Of a stretch of 7,186 bases of DNA, positions 1-5,494 are shown in pieces (within the stretch, counting starts at the first letter, position 1; the number at the start of each line of letters is the position of its first letter). The notes beneath the pieces are model-generated. The model had not been told where the DNA came from and made no database searches. It saw only the letters and a list, made by a program, of their open reading frames with translations. The stretch spans positions 1-7,186 of the forward strand of contig JACOZA010000080.1 of assembly GCA_016181565.1 (NCBI GenBank), read 5' to 3'. This DNA comes from Candidatus Sungiibacteriota bacterium (GTDB lineage: Bacteria; Patescibacteriota; Minisyncoccia; Sungbacterales; JACQCQ01). The translations under genes were made by a program, and so were the position numbers.

Positions 1-46
1 TTGACTAATGCACAGGTTTTCCACCCCGCGAAATTTGAAACGTTTC

Positions 47-150
47 ACCCCGTTACAACCCGGCCTAAAGGCTAGGCCTTGCATCTGGCTTTTTGAAGCT
101 TTCCCTTTTTCTCCGGCCTGAAGGTCGGAGCTTCTGGGTTGTAACGGGGT
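47..150. repeat. 15-bp inverted repeat enclosing two hairpins
   Basis: The arms ACCCCGTTACAACCC (47-61) and its exact complement (136-150) enclose about 74 bases. Inside lie a hairpin GGCCTA/TAGGCC just after the left arm and an 8-bp hairpin CTCCGGCC/GGTCGGAG (one G-T pair) just before the right arm. The arms share the 10-mer CCCGTTACAA with the inverted repeat around tRNA-Thr at 1771-1873. It could be a small non-autonomous repeat element or a structured RNA; the function is not known. Confidence 0.6.
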
Positions 151-331
151 TCACTATTCGCTAAACCCCCTAGGCCGGCCACGCTCTTAGCAATACTTAA
201 ATCAGCGCGAACATATTTTGACACTTCCCCGAGCCGTTCGCCCAGACAGGGCGGAATTTTTACCCTGCAGCGAGTCCCGACTCCGTCGAGGATCTTCAAT
301 TCTATCGGGACTTGCTCTGTTTCGGGGCCCA

Positions 332-365
332 ACAATAAAATCCAGCAACTGCCGGATTTTATTGT
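332..365 (-). terminator. Strong hairpin downstream of the peptidoglycan-binding gene, likely terminator
   Basis: The arms ACAATAAAATCC (332-343) and GGATTTTATTGT (354-365) are perfectly complementary over 12 bp. On the minus strand three further loop pairs (one G-U) can extend the stem to about 15 bp with an AGTT tetraloop. It lies 32 bases past the stop codon of the leftward gene ending at 398, which suits a terminator. The 3' arm is T-rich, but no clean T run follows the stem, so it is not a textbook intrinsic terminator. On the plus strand a T-rich run (371-380) follows it. Confidence 0.45.
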
Positions 366-397
366 GAGAACTTTTTATTTTCAACTCCTTTCTGGAA

Positions 398-1129
398 TCA
401 CTCTGCCACCTCAACTTTTTCTAAGTCTTGCGTCTCAACCGCTGAAGCTCTGCAATTCTTCGCTTCTTGATAGGACTGTGCCCAGATTGTTTTTCTGCTC
501 TGGTTCCATTCAATTGTCGCAGTTTTTGTGCCCTGGCTGTATTTATCCCACGCCGCTTTAATGGCGGTATGTCTTTCTTTTGGGTCTTGAATAGACCAAG
601 CGGCTAAGAGATCGATTTTTCTTGTCTCGCGGGCTGCTCTTATTTTGCCGGCGTAAATATCATAAGCTGATAAAAGCGCATTTTCTCTCTTTTCCACCAC
701 TGTTTTCATACAAGCAATATCAACATTTCTATCTATCACCGCTCTATCACCTCCGCTTCCTTGAAGACCTTTTTTCAAAGCAGCTCGAGTTGCTGGCCCA
801 AAAAATCCTGTGGCAGGAAGACCTTGCGCCCTCTGAAAGTTGGTTATCGCTTCTTTGGTTTTTGGTCCGAGATACTCAGTTGTTTCAAGATCCGAAGCAA
901 GATATCCCAAAGATTTAAGCGCTTCCTGGACTTTCTTTACATGAACGCTTCTTGTTCCTGATGCAAGATTTACTTCAGCAATTGCCGAAGAATCGACAGA
1001 CCCAGAAGAAATCAGAGGCACAGAACCAGTGGGCTGAATTGAAGTTGCAACATTTTGAGCTGATACACTAACTACTCCAACAACTAACCCAAACAACATC
1101 AAAGAAACAATTAATAATTTTTTTGTCAT
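398..1129 (-). CDS. Secreted peptidoglycan-binding-domain protein with helical C-terminal tail
   Basis: 243 residues if translation starts at the ATG at 1127-1129. The frame is open further upstream, but that extension (to 1237) has no wall-protein character, whereas this start puts a signal peptide first: MTKK, a hydrophobic stretch at residues 5-23, and a likely signal peptidase site after VSA at about 24. Residues about 61-121 match a peptidoglycan_binding_1 domain: VKKVQEALKSLGYL, then YLGPKTKEAITNFQ and GLPATGFFGPATRAAL. Residues about 135-230 are a charged, predicted helical region framed by Cys140 and Cys226, which could form a disulfide outside the membrane. This architecture is familiar from Patescibacteria. 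The probable role is binding cell-wall glycan in the envelope; no catalytic residues are seen. The stop is TGA. No strong Shine-Dalgarno precedes the ATG. Confidence 0.8.
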   Translation of the reverse strand: MTKKLLIVSLMLFGLVVGVVSVSAQNVATSIQPTGSVPLISSGSVDSSAIAEVNLASGTRSVHVKKVQEALKSLGYLASDLETTEYLGPKTKEAITNFQRAQGLPATGFFGPATRAALKKGLQGSGGDRAVIDRNVDIACMKTVVEKRENALLSAYDIYAGKIRAARETRKIDLLAAWSIQDPKERHTAIKAAWDKYSQGTKTATIEWNQSRKTIWAQSYQEAKNCRASAVETQDLEKVEVAE

Positions 1130-1162
1130 AGTTTTTACTAGTTTATAACTTATTGTTTTTCG

Positions 1163-1198
1163 ACCTTTCTTATAGTTTATCACCCCTCGCATAATTAA
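1163..1198 (-). promoter_or_regulatory. Possible promoter of the peptidoglycan-binding gene
   Basis: On the minus strand a TTAATT box is followed after 18 bases by TATAAG, about 35 bases before the chosen ATG. The -35 match is weak. This is a tentative call based only on boxes and spacing. Confidence 0.25.
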
Positions 1199-1206
1199 CA
1201 ATATCA

Positions 1207-1226
1207 TTCTGCCCGATAGGGCAGAA
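1207..1226. repeat. Perfect 8-bp hairpin with tetraloop
   Basis: TTCTGCCC, loop GATA, GGGCAGAA: a perfect 8-bp inverted repeat with a four-base loop, upstream of the peptidoglycan-binding gene. It has no T run, so it is unlikely to be an intrinsic terminator. It may be a small dispersed palindrome or an operator-like site. Confidence 0.5.
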
Positions 1227-1372
1227 CGCCAAAACAAAATTTCTTTTTCTTTTTAGAAATAAAAAGACGCGCCTGCGCGCGCAAAATCAAAAATTGTAAA
1301 AGGTTTTTCTGCTATTAACCCAATAGTCCTCAATTGTAGGTTTTTTCTTTCAAAAATCCAATCGCAAAAGTT

Positions 1373-1468
1373 ATGAAAAAGAAAACTTCCACTACCCGAA
1401 GATCAGGTGTTGATATCATAAAAGTTTTGTTAGATTCGGCGGAGAAATTTTTGCATGAAATTTTCTGA
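1373..1468 (+). CDS. Doubtful 31-residue ORF, basic amphipathic peptide
   Basis: ATG at 1373 and TGA at 1466-1468 give 31 residues: a lysine/arginine-rich start (MKKKTSTTRRSG) followed by a stretch that would form an amphipathic helix (VDIIKVLLDSAEKFLHEIF). It sits in an otherwise empty AT-rich gap and converges on the 3' end of tRNA-Tyr. No clear ribosome binding site or promoter precedes it, and an ORF this short can arise by chance. The product is not recognised. Confidence 0.2.
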   Translation: MKKKTSTTRRSGVDIIKVLLDSAEKFLHEIF

Positions 1469-1479
1469 AAGTTTAATCT

Positions 1480-1566
1480 TGGTGGGCGCGGCAGGACTCG
1501 AACCTGCGTAGTCCGTGAGGACGCCGCGTTTACAGCGCGGTGTAATTGCCGCTATACGACACGCCC
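1480..1566 (-). tRNA. tRNA-Tyr (anticodon GTA)
   Basis: A complete class II tRNA reads on the minus strand. The acceptor arms GGGCGTG/CGCGCCC pair fully (one G-T). The anticodon stem CCGCG/CGCGG encloses loop CTGTAAA, so the anticodon is GTA (plus-strand 1531-1533). A long variable arm GTCC-TCAC-GGAC is present, as expected for bacterial tRNA-Tyr, and the T arm is GCAGG-TTCGAGT-CCTGC. The discriminator is A and the CCA tail is encoded (1480-1482). No clear promoter was seen upstream. Confidence 0.95.
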
Positions 1567-1770
1567 GAATTTTGCTGACACTGATAATGTACTATATTCT
1601 ATTATCCACGACCTTATCTGTTCCAGAAGCTTTTTATCATAATATCGTATGTGTAGCAATCCATGTGGCATTTTGCCAATCTTTGATTCTTGGTAATCAG
1701 ACCGAGGACTCTCGATTTTGCAATCCCGCTTGCAACGAGAACAAAATCGGAGGAACTGACTACCTATTTA

Positions 1771-1873
1771 TCCCGTTACAAGTGCCGAAGCCGGAGGCCG
1801 GATTCGAACCGGCGACTTGCTGTTTACAAAACAGCTACTCTACCACTGAGTTACTCCGGCACTTGTAACGGGA
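1771..1873. repeat. Perfect 17-bp inverted repeat bracketing tRNA-Thr
   Basis: The left arm TCCCGTTACAAGTGCCG (1771-1787) is the exact reverse complement of 1857-1873. The right arm includes the first four bases of the tRNA; the left arm lies wholly in its 3' trailer. In the precursor RNA, 13 leader bases can pair with 13 trailer bases, extending the acceptor stem. The trailer also carries a second copy of CGGC, the end of the acceptor 3' strand, so a strand-exchanged fold is possible. The core CCCGTTACAA recurs at 50-59. Confidence 0.85.
1789..1860 (-). tRNA. tRNA-Thr (anticodon TGT)
   Basis: A complete 72-base tRNA on the minus strand. The acceptor arms GCCGGAG/CTCCGGC are perfect and the D arm is ACTC-AGTGGTA-GAGT. 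The anticodon stem GCTGT/ACAGC encloses loop TTTGTAA, giving anticodon TGT (plus-strand 1826-1828). The T arm is GCCGG-TTCGAAT-CCGGC. The discriminator is T and the next bases are TCG, so CCA is not encoded and must be added by a nucleotidyltransferase, unlike the neighbouring tRNA-Tyr. Confidence 0.95.
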
Positions 1874-1894
1874 CTGGCGCAAAACAGTTGTTCC

Positions 1895-1933
1895 CTGTTT
1901 GTCTGCGAGCATATCGCGAGTAGCTACAAACAG
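1895..1933. repeat. 8-bp inverted repeat upstream of tRNA-Thr
   Basis: CTGTTTGT (1895-1902) and ACAAACAG (1926-1933) are perfectly complementary, and a smaller GCGA/TCGC stem lies inside. It sits between the leftward rpsB operon end and tRNA-Thr. It may help end the operon transcript, but there is no T run, so the role is uncertain. Confidence 0.4.
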
Positions 1934-1945
1934 CAATCCGCTGAA

Positions 1946-1993
1946 TCCGTCATCCGACGGAGACGGCGGACTCTACCCGCCGGCAGGCCTGCC
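1946..1993. repeat. Cluster of three short GC-rich palindromes
   Basis: Three adjacent perfect inverted repeats: TCCGTC-atcc-GACGGA (1946-1961), CGGCGG-7 nt-CCGCCG (1964-1982) and the 12-bp palindrome GGCAGGCCTGCC (1982-1993). They lie just past the stop of the last gene of the rpsB operon. They resemble REP-type intergenic palindromes and may stabilise or end the operon mRNA; this function is inference. No T run is present. Confidence 0.5.
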
Positions 1994-2010
1994 TCTCGGC
2001 TAAGACGGCG

Positions 2011-2415
2011 CTAATTGTGAGGTTCTACGTTAGAAGTTTCCTCCTTGGGTTTTTTCGCCTTCAATCCTTCCCAATATTTAGGATCATTCTCCGGGGTCTG
2101 AAAAATTTTACGCCGTTCTGATTTTTCTTTTATGCTCTGCAAAAGATTAAATGAATACTGGTCGAGTCTCAAAAGCACCACGCGCAATGAACGCAAGAAT
2201 CGCGCCGTAAACGCCAGCAACGGATCCCAGTATGCGCCTTGCTGAATCCAGCCTCGCAGCCGGAGAATCCGAACATGCATCCGCGACGATCCCCGCTCGA
2301 AATAATCGCTGACAACCTCGCGCGGTGTCGCCAGAATCAGCGGAATTTTCTTCGTGATAATCACGGCTGCGCCAATGACGCTAAGAAAAAATATTGCCGC
2401 GAATATAATTATCAT
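2011..2415 (-). CDS. Small membrane-anchored protein of unknown function, third gene of rpsB operon
   Basis: 134 residues starting at the ATG at 2413-2415, 33 bases after the tsf stop, so probably cotranscribed with rpsB and tsf. Residues about 1-20 form one hydrophobic segment (IIIFAAIFFLSVIGAAVII) followed by lysines, suggesting a single N-terminal membrane anchor with the rest in the cytoplasm. The remainder is basic, arginine-rich and probably helical (RILRLRGW, RFLRSLRVVLLRLDQY), and the tail is charged and proline-containing. No enzyme motif is visible and I do not recognise the family. There is no Shine-Dalgarno before the ATG. The stop is TAG. Confidence 0.7.
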   Translation of the reverse strand: MIIIFAAIFFLSVIGAAVIITKKIPLILATPREVVSDYFERGSSRMHVRILRLRGWIQQGAYWDPLLAFTARFLRSLRVVLLRLDQYSFNLLQSIKEKSERRKIFQTPENDPKYWEGLKAKKPKEETSNVEPHN

Positions 2416-2448
2416 AACGAATTGAATGCAGCTAGAGAGAACGCGATG

Positions 2449-3033
2449 CTATATCTCCAACCGGGCAAACCGACCGACTCGAATATTTTCACCGAACTTG
2501 CCAACGGCTTCGTCAATCAGGCCCTTGACGGTTTTCGTCGGGTCTTTGACAAACGGCTGCGAAAGTAAGGACAGTTCAGAAAGTCGCGCCTCGAGTTTCC
2601 CCTCAATGATTTGTGCGGTGACCTCCTTCGGCTTCTTTAACCTTGCGACTTCATGTTCTATGACGGCACGTTCCTCAACAACAATCTTTTCGGGAATATC
2701 CTCCACTGAACGGTAACGAGGATTCATGGCGGCAATATGCAGCACGATATCATGCGCCAGTTCACGGAAGGCCGGATTCCGAGCCACGAAATCTGTTTCC
2801 GAATGAAGCTCCAGGAGCACCCCAAGTTTTCCGTTTGAATGAATATACGCCTCAATAATACCATCTCTCGTCGCTCGCGACGTTTTTTTTGAGGCCATGC
2901 CGCCAAATTTACTCTCGAGCATCTTAAGTGCCCGCTCGATATCCCCTCCTGCCTCTTCCAGAACATGCTTGCATTCCATCACCGAAATGCCGGAGCGTTC
3001 ACGGAGTTCTTTAACCTTATCCGATGAAATCAT
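2449..3033 (-). CDS. tsf: Elongation factor Ts
   Basis: 194 residues. EF-Ts is the guanine-nucleotide exchange factor that regenerates EF-Tu-GTP in the cytoplasm. Residues about 1-40 form the N-terminal UBA-like domain (VKELRERSGISVMECKHVL). The diagnostic TDFVARN motif, which contacts EF-Tu, is at 80-86. Further family signatures are MNPRY at 103-107, LLSQPFVKD at 157-165 and the terminal GENIRVGRFAR. The length is far below the E. coli protein (283) and close to the short single-core form known from Thermus. The start ATG overlaps the rpsB stop as ATGA (3030-3033), which implies translational coupling. Confidence 0.97.
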   Translation of the reverse strand: MISSDKVKELRERSGISVMECKHVLEEAGGDIERALKMLESKFGGMASKKTSRATRDGIIEAYIHSNGKLGVLLELHSETDFVARNPAFRELAHDIVLHIAAMNPRYRSVEDIPEKIVVEERAVIEHEVARLKKPKEVTAQIIEGKLEARLSELSLLSQPFVKDPTKTVKGLIDEAVGKFGENIRVGRFARLEI

Positions 3034-3833
3034 GGTGTTTTTTCTTCTGCGGTCGCGGCTTCGGCTTTGTCCTTTTCGGCTTTAGCCGTAGCGGCAGCGC
3101 GAGTTGCTTCCTCGACGCCTAATTTCAACGCTTCCGCCATTCGATGCGTCATGTACTGCACCGCGAGCCGCACATCATCATTCGACGGCACCGGATATTG
3201 AATCGGCCGCGGATCTGTGTTGGTGTCAACCAAAGCGACAATCGGAATTTTCATCCGTCGCGCCTCGCCCACTGCAATATGATCGTGAACCGTATCGATG
3301 ATGATTACCGCATCCGGTAAGCGCCTAAGAAGCCGCAACCCGCCATAAACCTTGAGGAGCGACTGGTATTTGTCATCAATCCGTGCTCGTTCTTGTTTGG
3401 TATATTTTTCAAGGTCCCTATTGGCCTTCCTTTTTTCGATATCTTCCATTTCTGCTACCTGCCGCGAAATCACTCTGAAGTTCGTCAGGAGCCCCCCAAT
3501 CCAACGGCCGGTGACATGGGGCATATTGGTAGCGGCTGCGGCCCCTTCCACCGCCTGGCGGGCTGATGGTTTTGTGCCTACCCAAAGCGCCATGCCCCCG
3601 CGAGCGGCAACGCTCCTAAGAAACGTCTCGGCTTTCGCAAGATATTCGGCAGTCTTCAGAACGTCGATAATTTCAATATTATTGCGGGTTGTGAAAATAA
3701 ACGGCCGCATCGCTGGATGGGTTTTTGACTTGACGTGCCCGATATGCGCTCCCGCCTTCATGAGGGCCTGAATCTCATCCTGGAGCGCATCGGCAACTTT
3801 CAGCTCTCTGTCTGCTTCGTCAGTCCAAATCAT
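3030..3833 (-). CDS. rpsB: 30S ribosomal protein S2
   Basis: 267 residues. S2 is a small-subunit protein needed for S1 docking and translation initiation in many bacteria. Signatures run along the whole chain: GAHIGH at 28-33 with MRPFIF at 42-47, WVGTKPSARQAV at 84-95, TGRWIGGLLTNF at 108-119, LPDAVIIIDT at 172-181 and LVDTNTDPRPIQYPVPSNDD at 201-220. After about residue 238 there is a low-complexity Ala/Lys/Glu tail. The first 25 residues are longer than usual before GAHIGH; Met25 is an alternative start. The ATG at 3831-3833 is preceded by a weak purine run (AGGCGGG). First gene of the rpsB-tsf-membrane protein operon. Confidence 0.97.
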   Translation of the reverse strand: MIWTDEADRELKVADALQDEIQALMKAGAHIGHVKSKTHPAMRPFIFTTRNNIEIIDVLKTAEYLAKAETFLRSVAARGGMALWVGTKPSARQAVEGAAAATNMPHVTGRWIGGLLTNFRVISRQVAEMEDIEKRKANRDLEKYTKQERARIDDKYQSLLKVYGGLRLLRRLPDAVIIIDTVHDHIAVGEARRMKIPIVALVDTNTDPRPIQYPVPSNDDVRLAVQYMTHRMAEALKLGVEEATRAAATAKAEKDKAEAATAEEKTP

Positions 3834-3897
3834 ACCCGCCTATGGTAGCCGAAATAGAGCCACAGCGCAAGAGTTTGTAATGATTAGCTCTCCAGCA

Positions 3898-3926
3898 GTT
3901 ATAGCTCCCCTTTACAGAGATAAAAA
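3898..3926 (-). promoter_or_regulatory. Candidate promoter of rpsB-tsf operon
   Basis: On the minus strand TTTTTA (3921-3926) is followed after 17 bases by TATAAC (3898-3903). This would start the transcript near 3891, leaving a leader of about 58 bases before the rpsB ATG. It overlaps the candidate rpmE promoter on the other strand. The -35 match is poor. Confidence 0.4.
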
Positions 3927-3939
3927 ACTGCTATAGAGT
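3911..3939 (+). promoter_or_regulatory. Candidate promoter of rpmE-prfA operon
   Basis: TTTACA (3911-3916) is followed after 17 bases by TAGAGT (3934-3939), or after 15 by TATAGA (3932-3937). Either -10 box ends only 9-11 bases before the GTG start at 3949, so the mRNA would be nearly or fully leaderless. This fits the lack of a Shine-Dalgarno sequence. It overlaps the rpsB promoter candidate back to back. Confidence 0.45.
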
Positions 3940-3948
3940 ATCCTCGTT

Positions 3949-4158
3949 GTGAAAAAAGGAATACATCCAACATATTTCACAGAAGCGCTGATAACCTGCG
4001 CCTGCGGCAACAAAATAAAAACCGGCTCCGCTAAAGAGCGGGTTGAAGTTGAAATTTGCTCAAATTGCCACCCCTTTTATACCGGAAAAGAAAAGATGAT
4101 TGACGCTGCCGGCCGCGTTGAAAAATTCAGAGAACGACTCAAGAAAAAGAGAGCTTAA
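3949..4158 (+). CDS. rpmE: 50S ribosomal protein L31
   Basis: 69 residues from a GTG start. L31 bridges the large and small ribosomal subunits. Family hallmarks are the N-terminal KKGIHPTY, the zinc-ligand cysteines (CACG at 17-20 and CSNC at 37-40, the zinc-binding C+ form), HPFYTGKEK, and AAGRVEKF near the end. Full length for the family. GTG is chosen because it places the conserved KKGIHP directly after the initiator and no other start is near. No Shine-Dalgarno is visible upstream. prfA follows after 8 bases, so the two are probably cotranscribed, a common arrangement in bacteria. Confidence 0.97.
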   Translation: MKKGIHPTYFTEALITCACGNKIKTGSAKERVEVEICSNCHPFYTGKEKMIDAAGRVEKFRERLKKKRA

Positions 4159-4166
4159 GCAATAAC

Positions 4167-5213
4167 ATGGACCGATCCACTGTCAAAAAAGAAATCGGCG
4201 AGCTTGCAAAGAAACTCAGTGACCCTGAGTTTCTTTCAAATTCGTCTGAAGCGAAACGTGCGGGCGCTCGTTTGCAAAAATTGCAGCAGCTGCAGCGCAA
4301 ATTCGAAGCATTGGATAAAGTCCGGACGGAACTCCGAGAGGCAGAGAACTTAGCCAAGGAAACCAACGGTGACGCTATGGCTGATTTAGCGCGCGAAGAA
4401 ATTTCTGAGCTGACAAAAAACGAAGCTGCCATTCAAAAAGAGATTTCCGGCCTACTCCACGAGGAATCAACAATGGAACTTCCCCACGACGTCATCATGG
4501 AAATTCGAGCGGGAGCTGGGGGCGAGGAAGCGGCTCTATTTGCGGCAAAGCTCTTCCAAATGTATCGCAAGTTCGCCGAATCGAAAAGGTGGGAAGTGAA
4601 TCCTCTCTCGAGTTCTCCCAGCGAGCTCGGAGGCATAAAAGAAATTATTTTTGAAGTAAACGGGAGAGATGTGTTTCGCTCGCTGCGGCACGAATCGGGA
4701 GTACACCGCGTCCAACGAATCCCCGAGACTGAAAAGCAGGGCAGAATTCATACTTCAACCGCCTCGATCGCGGTCCTCCCGCAAGTGAAGGACATCGATG
4801 TCGAAATCAAACCGCAGGATATTAAGGTCGAATTTTTCCGCTCATCCGGACCCGGCGGCCAAAATGTGAATAAAGTCGAAACAGCTGTCCGCATCACGCA
4901 CGTTCCGACGGGATACGTAGTAACGTCTCAAGAGGGCAGATCACAGCTAAAGAATCGCGAACGCGCGATGTCGCTTCTCCGCGCGCGAATTTATGATATC
5001 CAGCGTCAGGCTGAAGAACAAAAGCTTGCGGCTGAACGAAAATCACAAATCGGAACCGGCGACCGTTCTGAAAAAATCCGCACCTATAATTTCCCCCAAG
5101 ACCGCGTAACCGACCACCGTATTAATAAGTCTTGGCACAACATCGAGGGTATTATGCAAGGCAAAATTGACGAAATTGTTACGGCCTTCCAAAATTCACC
5201 GAGCCGGATCTAA
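4167..5213 (+). CDS. prfA: Peptide chain release factor 1
   Basis: 348 residues, close to the E. coli length of 360. RF1 reads UAA and UAG in the ribosomal A site and triggers release of the finished protein. The N-terminal part (about 1-100) is a helical coiled region. The stop-codon recognition tripeptide is PET at 186-188 (the RF1-type PxT motif, not RF2 SPF), inside HRVQRIPETEKQGRIHTS. The catalytic GGQ is at 230-232, within SSGPGGQNVNKVETAVR. The C-terminal EKIRTYNFPQDRVTDHRI (302-319) is also conserved. The methyltransferase prmC, which modifies the GGQ glutamine and often follows prfA, is not adjacent here. The ribosome binding site is weak (AAGAGAG, about 15 bases upstream). Confidence 0.97.
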   Translation: MDRSTVKKEIGELAKKLSDPEFLSNSSEAKRAGARLQKLQQLQRKFEALDKVRTELREAENLAKETNGDAMADLAREEISELTKNEAAIQKEISGLLHEESTMELPHDVIMEIRAGAGGEEAALFAAKLFQMYRKFAESKRWEVNPLSSSPSELGGIKEIIFEVNGRDVFRSLRHESGVHRVQRIPETEKQGRIHTSTASIAVLPQVKDIDVEIKPQDIKVEFFRSSGPGGQNVNKVETAVRITHVPTGYVVTSQEGRSQLKNRERAMSLLRARIYDIQRQAEEQKLAAERKSQIGTGDRSEKIRTYNFPQDRVTDHRINKSWHNIEGIMQGKIDEIVTAFQNSPSRI

Positions 5214-5255
5214 TCTGCGCGCGCTCTAGCATTCATGACATTAGTAAAGTTTTAT

Positions 5256-5291
5256 CAGTATTCGTGGTATCGGCAGTACTCGTAGTGTCGG
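5256..5291. repeat. Two imperfect 18-bp tandem repeats
   Basis: CAGTATTCGTGGTATCGG (5256-5273) and CAGTACTCGTAGTGTCGG (5274-5291) match at 15 of 18 positions. A more degenerate continuation (CGTATTAACAGTATTTGCAGG) follows. It is non-coding by all appearances, and the mutational differences suggest an old duplication. Confidence 0.6.
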
Positions 5292-5354
5292 CGTATTAAC
5301 AGTATTTGCAGGATCAATAATGCAATAGTACACAATATCTAAAATAATTTGTCT

Positions 5355-5394
5355 ACTATACACTTTTCCCGCGATCGAGGAGAAAGTGTATAGT
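5355..5394. terminator. 12-bp inverted repeat, possible terminator for rpmE-prfA
   Basis: ACTATACACTTT (5355-5366) pairs perfectly with AAAGTGTATAGT (5383-5394) around a 16-base GC-rich loop that includes the palindrome CGATCG. It lies 142 bases past the prfA stop. No T run follows on either strand, so factor-independent termination is uncertain; a protein-binding dyad or repeat end is equally possible. Confidence 0.35.
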
Positions 5395-5494
5395 CGCACA
5401 TTGTTATAGCTTAGTTTCAGCTCGCTCTATAAAAGGAGCTGGTCGACCATGCATATAACTCGTCATGTGTGAAATGTACCGTTTTTTCTATTTG

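Larger units (their letters stand above)
1..397. other. Non-coding stretch rich in inverted repeats
   Basis: No convincing gene is visible here. Reading frames on both strands exist but have only TTG-type starts, no ribosome binding site and no recognisable domain. The stretch holds a perfect 12-bp palindrome (TGAAACGTTTCA, 36-47), an inverted-repeat pair at 47-61/136-150 enclosing two smaller hairpins, a 5-bp hairpin CGCCC/GGGCG (239-253) followed by a T5 run, a pair AGTCCCGA/TCGGGACT (273-280 and 305-312), and a long hairpin at 332-365. All repeats are read directly from the sequence. Whether they are terminators, a mobile repeat family or parts of a structured RNA is unknown. Confidence 0.6.
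5214..5494. other. Intergenic region after prfA
   Basis: No convincing gene. It contains two imperfect 18-bp tandem repeats (5256-5291) followed by related sequence, an AT-rich stretch, a 12-bp inverted repeat (5355-5394) and, at 5419-5441, a 6-bp stem CAGCTC/GAGCTG. A TATAAA box lies at 5428-5433, but no -35 box sits at the right distance. A 7-codon ORF (5449-5472) follows an AGGAG sequence; it is probably fortuitous. Confidence 0.5.

Noticed and set aside
237..262. Hairpin CGCCC/GGGCG followed by T5 as a plus-strand terminator
   Set aside because: Only 5-7 bp of stem, two bases before the T run, and no plus-strand gene upstream in the window that would need it.
72..335. Minus-strand 87-codon frame across the inverted repeats
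   Set aside because: It starts at a TTG inside the 332-365 hairpin, has no ribosome binding site, runs through both arms of the inverted repeats and shows no domain.
202..414. Minus-strand 70-codon frame overlapping the end of the peptidoglycan-binding gene
   Set aside because: Low-complexity basic composition, overlaps a well supported gene and has no start signals.
1515..1923. Plus-strand frames crossing both tRNA genes
   Set aside because: They are antisense translations of tRNA-Tyr and tRNA-Thr; the peptide RPDSNRRLAVYK is a typical false product of antisense tRNA.
5449..5472. Seven-codon ORF after AGGAG, as a leader peptide
   Set aside because: Too short to distinguish from chance; no downstream gene on the same strand that it could regulate.
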